33,828 bases of DNA from an uncultured Eubacteriales bacterium. GTDB taxonomy: Bacteria > Bacillota > Clostridia > Oscillospirales > CAG-272. The notes under the pieces are model-generated. The model did not search any database, was not told the DNA's origin, and saw nothing but the letters and a program-made list of their open reading frames with translations. The stretch lies in NCBI GenBank assembly GCA_900548735.1, contig URMC01000005.1:1-33828 (forward strand), read 5' to 3'. A program made the position numbers and the translations under genes. This document shows positions 7,749 to 16,109 of the stretch, one piece after another. Each line of letters begins with the position of its first letter. Position 1 is the stretch's first letter.

Positions 7749-8833
7749 TACCCCCGCAGCGCTTCGGTCAGGAATGCCCGCGAAGCGTTTTCGGCACCCG
7801 CCAGGCGCTCGTGAATTCCGGTATAATCGAGTTGCGGCGCTTGCCCCTCTCCGGCACCGGTTGCGGCATGCTCATGCCCTGCAGCCCTCAAAAGGTTTAC
7901 GCCTCTTTCGCGGGTGGCGGGGTTCCCGTCCGAAAAGGCAAACTGCTTTTCAAACAGAAGCGAAAAAGCCACCCCGTGAAAAGAATCCGTCACGACAAAG
8001 TCCGCATGATCCGTCAGATAAAGAAATTCTTCGGGTCCTACATCCCGCAACACCCGATCCGCCTTCCATCTCATCAGACCGTCCGTCATGACCACCAGCT
8101 TCAGCTTTTTTTCCGCGGCGATTTTCCGCGCAATGTCATCGCTCCCGGCAGCACCCATCAGCCGGTAATAGAAAAGATAACGTCCGAAATCCTTACGATA
8201 TGGCTTCTCCACCCCGCGCCAAAAGCTCTTGTCGTTCAAAAACACGGGGTCCAGCACTTCAACCGCGGTTTTACCGGACAGCGCCCGGACAATGCCGATC
8301 CCGGTGCTTTCCCGCACGGAGATCGCATCAAATTTTTGCAGATACGCGGCAATCTCTTCCCGTCGGTCTTCCGGAACGGCGCTCATGCCAAAACTCGCCG
8401 CGTAAGAAATCCGCCTGACACCCTCCGGCACAAAATCAAGATAAAACGCCTTTCTCTCCTCGGCAATTCTTGACGGATTGAAGACCTGATCACTGCCGGT
8501 AATCACCGCGTCCGCCTCCGGAGGGGCAGAGGTCAGCCCGGCTAAGGATTCATACCTCTCGGTAAGCCTGAAGTTGTGTTGTACAAAAGCATCAAATTTT
8601 TGATATTTTTTGCGTTTCCGACCGTAGGTGGGAAGCATGATGAGATTATACGCAAGGTGCTTGAACCCCCTGCCCTTCGGGATGATGGGATATTTTGCCC
8701 GCAATGCCGGGGTATTGTAATCAATTACCTTCACATCGTCACCGTTCCGGCTCAGATAAGACATCAGGGAATAAGCCTGCAACACCGCGCCGTAATTCTT
8801 CGGGGTATGAAAAGTCATCAGACGTATCTTCAT
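7748..8833 (-). CDS. Polysaccharide pyruvyl transferase family protein
   Basis: A 361-aa member of the CsaB/WcaK/ExoV-like family. These enzymes transfer pyruvate from PEP to form ketals on glycan residues, though many EPS-cluster members are uncharacterised. Visible signatures are PKNYGAVLQAYSL near the N-terminus, ITGSDQVFNP, VSVREST-like AISVREST, and TDSFHGVAFSLLF near the C-terminus, where the His is conserved. AAGGAA lies 8 bases before the ATG and the gene follows the broken flippase by 4 bp. Its neighbour, the F420-like protein, is a frequent partner. It predicts an acidic substituent on the polysaccharide. Confidence 0.87.
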   Translation of the reverse strand: MKIRLMTFHTPKNYGAVLQAYSLMSYLSRNGDDVKVIDYNTPALRAKYPIIPKGRGFKHLAYNLIMLPTYGRKRKKYQKFDAFVQHNFRLTERYESLAGLTSAPPEADAVITGSDQVFNPSRIAEERKAFYLDFVPEGVRRISYAASFGMSAVPEDRREEIAAYLQKFDAISVRESTGIGIVRALSGKTAVEVLDPVFLNDKSFWRGVEKPYRKDFGRYLFYYRLMGAAGSDDIARKIAAEKKLKLVVMTDGLMRWKADRVLRDVGPEEFLYLTDHADFVVTDSFHGVAFSLLFEKQFAFSDGNPATRERGVNLLRAAGHEHAATGAGEGQAPQLDYTGIHERLAGAENASRAFLTEALRG

Positions 8834-8837
8834 TTCA

Positions 8838-9611
8838 TCATTTCCTTTTTGCTCTCGATAATCTTCCGAACAGAATCTGTTTTTCGTTGGCGTTCAACCC
8901 GTAAACCAGCAAAAGCAACCCGTAAATGACCACAAAACAAATCACTTTGGCAATCCATATCATCCAGTTGCCGGCAGGCACAAACGAGTGAAGCAACGCC
9001 AGAAGCAAGGTAGCCACTGCACAGCACGGCAATGTTCTGGCAAAGATACCGCCGAACACCCGCAGAATATGAAGTTTCATCGCCTTTACATAATAAATGT
9101 TCATGGCAATGATATTTGCCAATACCAGCCCTGTTGCGGTGCCGATGCACGCGGCAATGGAGCCGTAACGCTTTACGCCGATCACGGTAATCAGCAGGTT
9201 GAATACCGCCATCACGCTGACTGCCACCGTGCGAAAGCCCATTTTGTTTTTGGCGCGCAGAACGGAAAGGCACACATTCTGAATCAGCGGGATCATGGTG
9301 GGCACCATCAGGATCAGCGCAACCTTCCACGCAAACAGGTAATCCTTGCCGAGCCAGAGGTTAATAAACTCTTTCCCGATCACAATAAAGCCGCCCAACG
9401 CCCCGCCCAGCGCCATAAATTCAAAGCGGCCGACCTTGATGACCGTATCCTCCAACCGGCGGTTATCGGCGCCTTGTGCAATCTGTTTGCTGACAGTGGG
9501 AAGCATCAGATCGGAAAAAGCAAGTGCAAACTGCTCAAACATGCTGTACAGCTGCAAGCCGACCGAATAAACGGCAACCTCCACCGCGCCCAACGCGGAG
9601 CCGATTACCAT
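8838..9611 (-). CDS. wzx: Wzx flippase, C-terminal fragment (frameshifted)
   Basis: A 257-aa frame encoding the second half of a polysaccharide transporter of the MOP superfamily. It begins MVIGSALGAVEVAVY, which in intact relatives follows directly on an FNxNxD(K/x) motif; that motif ends the upstream fragment (9605-10354). At least six hydrophobic segments follow, and the C-terminus is basic. The apparent ATG at 9611 has no ribosome binding site and overlaps the previous stop by 7 bp, so it is an internal Met of a split gene rather than a real start. Restoring one base near 9608-9612 would rejoin the halves into about 505 residues, the usual Wzx length. Confidence 0.8.
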   Translation of the reverse strand: MVIGSALGAVEVAVYSVGLQLYSMFEQFALAFSDLMLPTVSKQIAQGADNRRLEDTVIKVGRFEFMALGGALGGFIVIGKEFINLWLGKDYLFAWKVALILMVPTMIPLIQNVCLSVLRAKNKMGFRTVAVSVMAVFNLLITVIGVKRYGSIAACIGTATGLVLANIIAMNIYYVKAMKLHILRVFGGIFARTLPCCAVATLLLALLHSFVPAGNWMIWIAKVICFVVIYGLLLLVYGLNANEKQILFGRLSRAKRK

Positions 9612-10354
9612 ATGTCAAGATTGCTGTTGAATTGCACCGCAACGGATTGTATAAACGTTAAAATGGTATATTTGAAGGACTGCCCGAAAAGGGTTTTATC
9701 CCAATAATGAAACCTGATCCTGATACCGATTTTCCCTCTGATGTAAGCAAGCTGTGCGATCATCATGGCAATAAGAAGCCCGATTTCCACATACAGCAAA
9801 ATTGCCGAATCGGAGATCCTCAGTAAAAGCACCACGGAAATTGCGATTTTGAGCACGATCCGCAACAGCTTCAGCAAATTGGCAAACGCGTAGTGCTCAC
9901 ACCCGGCAATGATGCCGAAAACCACCTTTTCATAGGTGCTCAAAACAAGAACGATCAGAAAAAGGAGAAACAGCTGTTTGGCTTTTGCAAATTCCTCCGC
10001 CGTGAGAGACTGACCGTAAAACCGATCCAGGGAAAAGTATATCACAGCCCCGACCGCAAGCATGATCAGAGAAAGCCCGGTGGCTTCGATAAACCCCATT
10101 GCCGAAAAATTGCTCAACTGCTTTTCGTCTTTTTCGGCGTTGAATTTTGCAATATATCTTAATATGGTGCCGCCTATTCCGAGATCCAGTATCGTTACCG
10201 ACCCGATCAGAGAAGCTATGATTTTGTAAACACCATACTCGCCCTGCCCCAGTCTTGAGATCAGAAACGGCACAAAAAACAAGCCGTAAAAGGTGTTTGT
10301 CAGAATCAGCAGGTAGGAAAAAACAGCTCCCGCTTTGATTTGCTTTGTATTCAT
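9605..10354 (-). CDS. wzx: Wzx flippase, N-terminal fragment (frameshifted)
   Basis: A 249-aa frame covering the first half of an O-antigen/EPS flippase, which moves undecaprenyl-linked repeat units across the membrane. It has about seven hydrophobic segments, starting with GAVFSYLLILTNTFYGLFFV, and the family-typical SRLGQGEYGVYKI and LDLGIGGTILRYIAKF signatures. The frame ends FNSNLDIW then stop, where relatives continue FNxNxDK(x)VIG. The lost sequence is picked up in another frame at 9611. The start ATG overlaps the upstream glycosyltransferase stop by 4 bp. A one-base sequencing error and a true null mutation are both possible; neighbouring genes are intact, which mildly favours an error. 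Confidence 0.85.
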   Translation of the reverse strand: MNTKQIKAGAVFSYLLILTNTFYGLFFVPFLISRLGQGEYGVYKIIASLIGSVTILDLGIGGTILRYIAKFNAEKDEKQLSNFSAMGFIEATGLSLIMLAVGAVIYFSLDRFYGQSLTAEEFAKAKQLFLLFLIVLVLSTYEKVVFGIIAGCEHYAFANLLKLLRIVLKIAISVVLLLRISDSAILLYVEIGLLIAMMIAQLAYIRGKIGIRIRFHYWDKTLFGQSFKYTILTFIQSVAVQFNSNLDIW

Positions 10355-11496
10355 TCTGCCGCCTCAATCGCGCGTTTGGCAATATCGTTGTACGAAAACA
10401 CTTCCACCCCGCGCGCGGCGGCTTTCTTCATATCAAGGTATGTTTCCGGGTGATCAATGATCTCCGAGAGCACTGCCCGGATCTCTTTTTCGCTGTCCCC
10501 ATGCAAAAAGCGGCAGTTTCCGCCGATGTCCACATGGCGCATCCCCTCCCAATCCTTGAAAACACCGGGGATGCCGCAGGCGCACGCCTGCTCCCACAGG
10601 ACAGAATGCGTACCCGGGAAAAACGCAAGATCCGAGGTGAGGAAATAATCGTATGCCCTGTCCGCCGGGATCCAGCCCAAAAACCGGATATTCTCATTTT
10701 GGGAGAGCTTTTCGATTTCCGCCTGCATATCGCTGCTGGGCTGACCAAACACAATCAGCTTTGCTTTTCCGTTCAGCGCCGACACTGCCTGCATCAACAG
10801 ATGAATGTTTTTGGCGCGGTCGATTTTCCCGCCCGTCACCACCACAAAGTCATCGCTCCCGAGCGAAAGCTCCCGGCGAAGCCTGTCTCTTAACTGCGGC
10901 ATCTCTCCGAGCCGGATTTTTTCATCGTCCCCGCCCATGATCAGAAGCCCGATTTTTTCTTCCGGGATGCCTATCACATCATGCAGATACCGGCATCTCC
11001 ACGGGGTCACGCCCCAGAATTTGCGGACATACGGAACAGCCTTGCGCATATAGTGCCCGTACAGGTACTTATATACGGCACGCCCCCGCAGGGTGTTGAC
11101 CGGGGAATTGTAATAATCGCCATGCTGGTCCATATAATAAGTACATTTGTGTTTTTTGCAATATTTCGTAACGGTGCCGAGGCTGAGAAAGGTGCCGCCG
11201 TGCACAAACACAACATCCGGTTGCAGGCGCTCCAGCTCTTCATACAGCCCCTTGTAAATACCGTATCTGGCAAGAAAGGATTTCTTTTTTTCCAGCACGT
11301 GAACGTGTACCCCATCGGGGTTCACATAGTCTTTTTCCGTCTTTTTGATGGCGTTCCCCTTCCCGTCAAAGGAGAAATCGGAGGTTAAAACACAGACAGA
11401 ATGCCCTTGCTTTGCGTGAAATTTGGTTATCAGATTTTCCTGATACCCCATTCCCTCCACAAAAAAATTCCCAAGGCATATATGAACTATTTTCAT
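10351..11496 (-). CDS. Glycosyltransferase family 4-like protein
   Basis: A 381-aa GT-B fold transferase. The N-terminal domain opens MKIVHICLGNFF; the donor-binding half begins near FVVVTGGKIDRAKNIHLLMQA and carries FLGWIPADRAYDYFLTSDLAFFPG. A glutamate pair of the E-x7-E type is only partly visible (WEQACACGIPGV). No membrane segment is seen, so it is a cytosolic enzyme acting on a lipid-linked acceptor. Its ATG overlaps the preceding gene by 4 bp and its stop overlaps wzx by 4 bp. Sugar specificity cannot be read from the sequence. Confidence 0.85.
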   Translation of the reverse strand: MKIVHICLGNFFVEGMGYQENLITKFHAKQGHSVCVLTSDFSFDGKGNAIKKTEKDYVNPDGVHVHVLEKKKSFLARYGIYKGLYEELERLQPDVVFVHGGTFLSLGTVTKYCKKHKCTYYMDQHGDYYNSPVNTLRGRAVYKYLYGHYMRKAVPYVRKFWGVTPWRCRYLHDVIGIPEEKIGLLIMGGDDEKIRLGEMPQLRDRLRRELSLGSDDFVVVTGGKIDRAKNIHLLMQAVSALNGKAKLIVFGQPSSDMQAEIEKLSQNENIRFLGWIPADRAYDYFLTSDLAFFPGTHSVLWEQACACGIPGVFKDWEGMRHVDIGGNCRFLHGDSEKEIRAVLSEIIDHPETYLDMKKAAARGVEVFSYNDIAKRAIEAAE

Positions 11497-12776
11497 TGCT
11501 TTTTCTCCAGTCCGGCATTTTCAAATACATGGCAAAGCGTGTTTACCGCCACCGTTACGTCAAAATGCTCCTTGGCGTACAGATACGCCCTCTCGGGCAT
11601 TGCGGCATACTTCCCGTCCAGCGCCAAGGCAATCTCGCGGGAAAGTGCGTCCGCATCGGGCGCAGTGACCGCCACCCCGGCTTCTGTCAGGAATGTATAC
11701 AGATAAATATCCGACGGTCCGAAAAAAAGCACCGGTCTGCCGGAGGCAAGATATTCCGGGATCTTGGTCGATATCGAATACCGGAAAAATTCGTTTTTCA
11801 TCAGGTCGTTGCTCTCGGTGTGCACCAAAAAGTCAGCCCCCGCAAACACTTTCCTGATCCCGTCATGCGGTACAGCCGGCAAAAAACGCACTTCCTCAAA
11901 TTCCCGGAAGGCATCCTGATACGCGGCAATGTTTTCGGGCGAGGTATAAATCAGGAATTCCACGGCTTTGTTTTTCTCCGCCGCCGCTTCGCGGATCGCT
12001 TCGGCAATCCGGTAAAGCCCCTTTTCTCTGCCCAGGTGCAACCCGCCCGCATACACAAACCGGAAAACCCCGTCACCCGGGCGCGGCGCGGTGTAAAAAT
12101 CGCTTACGTTTACCGCATTCATCACCGTGCTGTGGGGGATACCCGTTTCTTCCGTATACACCTCAGCCATTTTCGGGCTGATGGCAATGCACCCGTTGCT
12201 TCGCTGATAGCACCGGTTGCAATATCCGCGCAGCTGTTTTTTGTAATGCTTCAAAAGGGGGTTCCCCTCCCATTGGATGCAATGCCGCCAGTTGTCCATA
12301 AAATGCATCACGATGGGGATGCGGAGCTTCCGGGAAAGCCGGTAAGCCATTTTCAGGGAAGCAACGCCCCCGCCCAGGGTATATATGACCTCCGGGGCAA
12401 ACGCCCGGATCTCCTGCATGTCTTTTTTTGTCAGGCAGATCCGGGAAAGATCCGTTTGCAGGGCAACAAATTGCCGCAGATCGGAAACAATTTTGTGTCT
12501 GCCGTGCGCTCCCTCGCCCGTACCGGCGGTGCTGTGTTTGATGCTACGGCTGATCTGCCTGCCGCGGCTGTTGGAAAACAGCGCCGCGAAGGAAAGCGGA
12601 GCCGGGCGCAGGACCCGGCTTTTCAGCTTCACGCTCCCGGTCAGCGGGCGGCTTGTGCCCCAATAAAGTTCCATCAGGTTTTCCGGGTTCAGCGCCCCGA
12701 ATATGCTTTGCAGTGTAATGCCCGTGGCGTTGCCGGTATTGACGGAATCAGTATTGATAATCAGGATTCGTTTCAT
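11493..12776 (-). CDS. Glycosyltransferase (GT4-like)
   Basis: A 427-aa GT-B transferase. The N-terminus MKRILIINTDSVNTGNATGITL is typical of a subset of EPS glycosyltransferases. The middle contains MHFMDNWRHCIQWEGNPLLKHYKKQ and AISPKMAEVY, and the C-terminal nucleotide-sugar domain contains FVYAGGLHLGREKGLYRIAEA and STKIPEYLASGRPVLFFGP, the Glu of the latter being the usual catalytic-site Glu. I prefer the ATG at 12776 to a TTG at 12794, because the conserved core starts right after it and a GAGGCGG stretch lies upstream. The gene overlaps the end of wzy by 29 bp. Acceptor and donor are unknown. Confidence 0.85.
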   Translation of the reverse strand: MKRILIINTDSVNTGNATGITLQSIFGALNPENLMELYWGTSRPLTGSVKLKSRVLRPAPLSFAALFSNSRGRQISRSIKHSTAGTGEGAHGRHKIVSDLRQFVALQTDLSRICLTKKDMQEIRAFAPEVIYTLGGGVASLKMAYRLSRKLRIPIVMHFMDNWRHCIQWEGNPLLKHYKKQLRGYCNRCYQRSNGCIAISPKMAEVYTEETGIPHSTVMNAVNVSDFYTAPRPGDGVFRFVYAGGLHLGREKGLYRIAEAIREAAAEKNKAVEFLIYTSPENIAAYQDAFREFEEVRFLPAVPHDGIRKVFAGADFLVHTESNDLMKNEFFRYSISTKIPEYLASGRPVLFFGPSDIYLYTFLTEAGVAVTAPDADALSREIALALDGKYAAMPERAYLYAKEHFDVTVAVNTLCHVFENAGLEKKQ

Positions 12777-13995
12777 GCTTCGGCACCGCCTCAACCTCTG
12801 TGACCCGGGTACTTGCTACCGGCTGATTCTGCCTTGTAATAAACCGCAGGAAGGCGAAAAACACCGGCTCCACCCAAAAGCTGTTACTGAACAGCAGTTT
12901 TACAAGGAAAGCACACAGCAGGAGACAGATTACATTTTTCTCGACAACGTTTTTCGATCTCAGCTTTCTGAAAAGATACCCCACAAACAGCACACTCAGA
13001 ACACTGCCGAATACCACACCGAAATCCACCAGAAATTCCAGAAAAATATTATGGCAATAGGTGTTGATGATCGGGCGTTCCGCAAAAAAGCCGTTGCCGA
13101 ATGGATTGCCCGCGATGATCTCTCTCACCCCTGCCGCCACCTCGTCTCTGCCGTTTGCTTCAAAGAAGTTGCCATCCATCATGACCCGGAGAAACTTGGA
13201 GTAAAACCCGTATTTGGAGCAGAGCGCCACAATCCACTTCAGCACCCGGTCGAGATTCACAAAGAAAACCACCGTAACGGCAATCAGAATGCCGATGTTG
13301 ATGTAAACCCGCCTGCGGTTTTCGGAAAGGTTGATCAGCTGATACAAAACCGCAAAAATAACCACGGCAACCAACGGCCCGCGGGAGCCCTGCAACAGCA
13401 TGATTGCAAATAGAACCGCAAGCAAAAGCAGTTCCAGGATATTGAATTTCCGGAACAGGGAGTACAGCATCAGCACCGCCGGCACCAACAGCCTGTACGA
13501 AAGCCCCATGGCGCCCGTGCCCCACTCGGTTTTGAAAACAAAGTGGTAAATATAAAAGGAAACGATCATCTCCAGCGCGAGCACCGGGCCGATTTTGCGC
13601 AGTTTTGCTTCCAGGATCTCAAAATCGGTAACGGCGCTCCCGAGCAGGGAGCCGGCAAGCACCGCGATATACGCCGTGCGGATCACCCCGCTGTATACCT
13701 TGGCATCCAGCTCCGTATTGAGCGCGACAGACAGCGTCATAAACAAAAGAACGGCAATCACAAACGCAGAATACGTGGCGCTGACCTTTTTGGCAAAAAT
13801 ATACGGGAATGCCCGGACTGCCAGAAGCGCCAGAATCGCATAAACCAAAAGGGTATCCAGGGAGGATTGCCCGAGAAAAATTCTGCCGATCGCGTTGGCA
13901 AAAAATATATGAATATCCAGAAATATGGCAAACAGAAACAAATCGGATATTCTGTCTTGTGCCCGCTGATCCGGGTTTTCCAATACGTTTGACAT
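12748..13995 (-). CDS. wzy: Wzy-like O-antigen/EPS polymerase
   Basis: A 415-aa membrane protein with about ten to twelve hydrophobic segments. It carries the O-antigen ligase/polymerase signatures GSRGPLVAVV and, in a long outside loop, the CHNIFLEFLVDFGVVFG block (His-Asn near an acidic pair) found in Wzy_C proteins. It should join repeat units on the outer face of the membrane after flipping by Wzx. Predicted long loop: residues about 250-300, rich in charged residues. AGGTGAAAGC precedes the ATG. It lies 16 bp after a glycosyltransferase. Function is assigned by topology and signature, since Wzy sequences diverge strongly. Confidence 0.85.
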   Translation of the reverse strand: MSNVLENPDQRAQDRISDLFLFAIFLDIHIFFANAIGRIFLGQSSLDTLLVYAILALLAVRAFPYIFAKKVSATYSAFVIAVLLFMTLSVALNTELDAKVYSGVIRTAYIAVLAGSLLGSAVTDFEILEAKLRKIGPVLALEMIVSFYIYHFVFKTEWGTGAMGLSYRLLVPAVLMLYSLFRKFNILELLLLAVLFAIMLLQGSRGPLVAVVIFAVLYQLINLSENRRRVYINIGILIAVTVVFFVNLDRVLKWIVALCSKYGFYSKFLRVMMDGNFFEANGRDEVAAGVREIIAGNPFGNGFFAERPIINTYCHNIFLEFLVDFGVVFGSVLSVLFVGYLFRKLRSKNVVEKNVICLLLCAFLVKLLFSNSFWVEPVFFAFLRFITRQNQPVASTRVTEVEAVPKHETNPDYQY

Positions 13996-14011
13996 GCTTT
14001 CACCTGTAAAT

Positions 14012-15133
14012 TTATTTGTTTTCCGTCAATACATCAAATAAATGAATGTAATTGTGATAATCAAAAACGGAGGACTCCACCTGGGGCTTTGTGCCTGACG
14101 CGAGAATCCCGCGCAGGTCGGCTTCCAGCGTAGCAGTATCCACCAGATAACCGTTTTTCCCGTTTTTCAGATACGCCTTCAAATCGCTTGTATCGTTGGC
14201 TACCACCGCGGTCCCCACGGAGATCGCCTCGGCAAACTTGGTGGGAAACCCCGCCGAGGTCGCCCTTGTGGCGGGGCGGATGATGATGGCATAGTCGCTT
14301 TCCCGCACCACTTGCAAAGCCTTTTCGTGGGAAACACGACCGAGAAATTCTATTTTTTCATCCTCAACGGTTATCCCGTACATGGCAGAAAACTGCTCTT
14401 TGGTAAGCCCTGCGATAATCAGCCTGAATGCCATGTCCGTTATCCCGTGAAAGGCTTTCACAACCTCCCCCAAGGCTTCCTTGGAGGCGCTGGGGCTTCC
14501 GCAATAGGCAAATGTCGGCACTGCGTTCTCCGGTTTCGGGGAGGCAAACGCAAACTTTTCATCGCGAAGGTCCACCAGCGGCGGCACTGTGATGATGGTT
14601 TTGACCGACTTTTTGTAATAGTCGGCAAGATACCGGCTGATCGCAATCATTCCGTCGCATTTTTTCTGGTACACACGCATTGCCAGCGCCGTATCCACGC
14701 ACTTTATCAGCCTGACGGGAGAAAGGGAAAACCGGTTCTCATACCACTCGGTACAGTCGGCAATGATTCTGATTTTTCTTTTGCGGCACAGGCGCTCCAG
14801 CTTTGCCAGCGGCGCCGCATGAAGGTTATAGCAAACGACCAACTTCACATCCGGATACCTCTCTATCAGGCGTGAATACGACCCGATATTCAGCATCTGC
14901 TTTATCCATTGCCTGGTGCCGGAAGGATACGGGATCGGAAAACTGTCAAACCCGAAAACCTTCTGCGCGGTTTCGGCAGGGCTTGCCGTTTCCCGGCTCA
15001 CGCCGCAAAACACCACCCGGTAGCCAAGCTCCCGGAAAATCTTTGCATTGTTGACCACCCTGTGCGCCGCCGCGTTTTTATCCGGAAGCTCAAACCCGCC
15101 GACATACAGGACCGTACCTTTTTCCTTCGGCAT
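14012..15133 (-). CDS. Glycosyltransferase family 4-like protein
   Basis: A 373-aa GT-B transferase. It begins MPKEKGTVLYVGGFELPDKN, with PDKNAAAHRV matching acceptor-side motifs of some WbnK/WcaL-like enzymes. The C-terminal domain has FAYCGSPSASKEALGEVV, IEFLGRVSHEKAL and SAGFPTKFAEAISVGTAVVAN, where the E-rich motif binds the donor. The start at 15133 is chosen because it forms a TAATG junction with the epimerase stop and has GGGAGAA upstream; an in-frame start at 15154 would lie inside the epimerase. Soluble and cytosolic. Specificity unknown. Confidence 0.87.
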   Translation of the reverse strand: MPKEKGTVLYVGGFELPDKNAAAHRVVNNAKIFRELGYRVVFCGVSRETASPAETAQKVFGFDSFPIPYPSGTRQWIKQMLNIGSYSRLIERYPDVKLVVCYNLHAAPLAKLERLCRKRKIRIIADCTEWYENRFSLSPVRLIKCVDTALAMRVYQKKCDGMIAISRYLADYYKKSVKTIITVPPLVDLRDEKFAFASPKPENAVPTFAYCGSPSASKEALGEVVKAFHGITDMAFRLIIAGLTKEQFSAMYGITVEDEKIEFLGRVSHEKALQVVRESDYAIIIRPATRATSAGFPTKFAEAISVGTAVVANDTSDLKAYLKNGKNGYLVDTATLEADLRGILASGTKPQVESSVFDYHNYIHLFDVLTENK

Positions 15134-16107
15134 TACAAATTCTCCCGATACCACTCAATCACTTCGTTCAGCCCTTTGGCAAAGTCATAATCCGGGGCGT
15201 AGCCAAGCAGTTTTTTCGCCTTTGAAATATCCGCGTTGCTGTGCCGGATATCGCCCTTCCGGTCCGGGCCGAAATGCGGCTCCGTCTCTTTGCCGAGCGC
15301 CTTTGTCAGCGTGTGGTAAATGTCAATCAGGTATTCCCTGCCGCCAAAGGCAATATTGAACGCCTGCCCTGCCGCCTCATGCGGTGCCAGGCACGCTTTG
15401 AGGTTTGCCTCGATCACGTTTTCGATATAGGTAAAATCCCGGCTCTGCATGCCGTCACCGTTGATGGTCGGCACTTCGCCGTTCATCAGCTGCCGGATGA
15501 ATTTCGGAATCACCGCCGCGTAAGCCCCCTCAGGGTCCTGCCGCCTGCCGAACACATTGAAATACCGCAGCCCGTATGTATCCAGCCCGTAATGCATGGT
15601 GTACAGCTTTGCCCACTCCTCATCACAGCGCTTGGTCAGCGCATACGGAGAGAGCAGATTGCCCTCTCTGCCCTCGGTTTTCGGGAGGTGCGGCTCATCC
15701 CCGTAAACGGAAGAAGAGGAAGCGTAAACAAACTTTCTGACCCCGTTCTGCCGCGCGGCTTCCAGCATATTCAGCGTGCCTTCAATGTTGTTTTTGCAGT
15801 AAAAGAGCGGCATTTCCAGTGAGCGCGGCACACTGCCCCACGCCGCCTGATTGAGAACATAGTCCGCCCCGCGGCACGCCCTCATACAGGTATCGGCGTC
15901 CTTGATGTCCCCTTTGATAAACTCATAATCCGGGTTTTCGGCAAACAGCTCCACGTTTTTCTCCTTGCCCGTAGACAGGTCGTCCAGGCAACGGACGCGG
16001 TACCCCATGTTCAGGATCGCCTCGCAAAGATTGGAACCGATGAAGCCGGCGCCGCCGGTCACCAGAAACAAAGAGCCTTCCGGAAACCGCAAATGCTTAT
16101 ATCCCAT
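15133..16107 (-). CDS. UDP-GlcNAc(A) C4-epimerase, WbpP/TviC type
   Basis: A 324-aa extended SDR. Motifs: TGGAGFIG (17-24), the SSS catalytic serine cluster (131-133), Y155-xxx-K159, QAAWGSVPRSLEMP and NNIEGTLNMLEAAR, which mark the WbpP/TviC/Gne clade acting on N-acetylated UDP-hexoses. It would interconvert UDP-GlcNAc and UDP-GalNAc, or the corresponding uronates. It sits 2 bp after the UDP-HexNAc dehydrogenase, so the pair can supply UDP-GalNAcA as in the Salmonella Vi pathway (TviB then TviC) or in Pseudomonas O6 (WbpP then WbpO). GGAG lies 9 bases before the ATG. Which order of reaction holds cannot be told from sequence alone. Confidence 0.9.
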   Translation of the reverse strand: MGYKHLRFPEGSLFLVTGGAGFIGSNLCEAILNMGYRVRCLDDLSTGKEKNVELFAENPDYEFIKGDIKDADTCMRACRGADYVLNQAAWGSVPRSLEMPLFYCKNNIEGTLNMLEAARQNGVRKFVYASSSSVYGDEPHLPKTEGREGNLLSPYALTKRCDEEWAKLYTMHYGLDTYGLRYFNVFGRRQDPEGAYAAVIPKFIRQLMNGEVPTINGDGMQSRDFTYIENVIEANLKACLAPHEAAGQAFNIAFGGREYLIDIYHTLTKALGKETEPHFGPDRKGDIRHSNADISKAKKLLGYAPDYDFAKGLNEVIEWYRENL

Positions 16108-16109
16108 GC

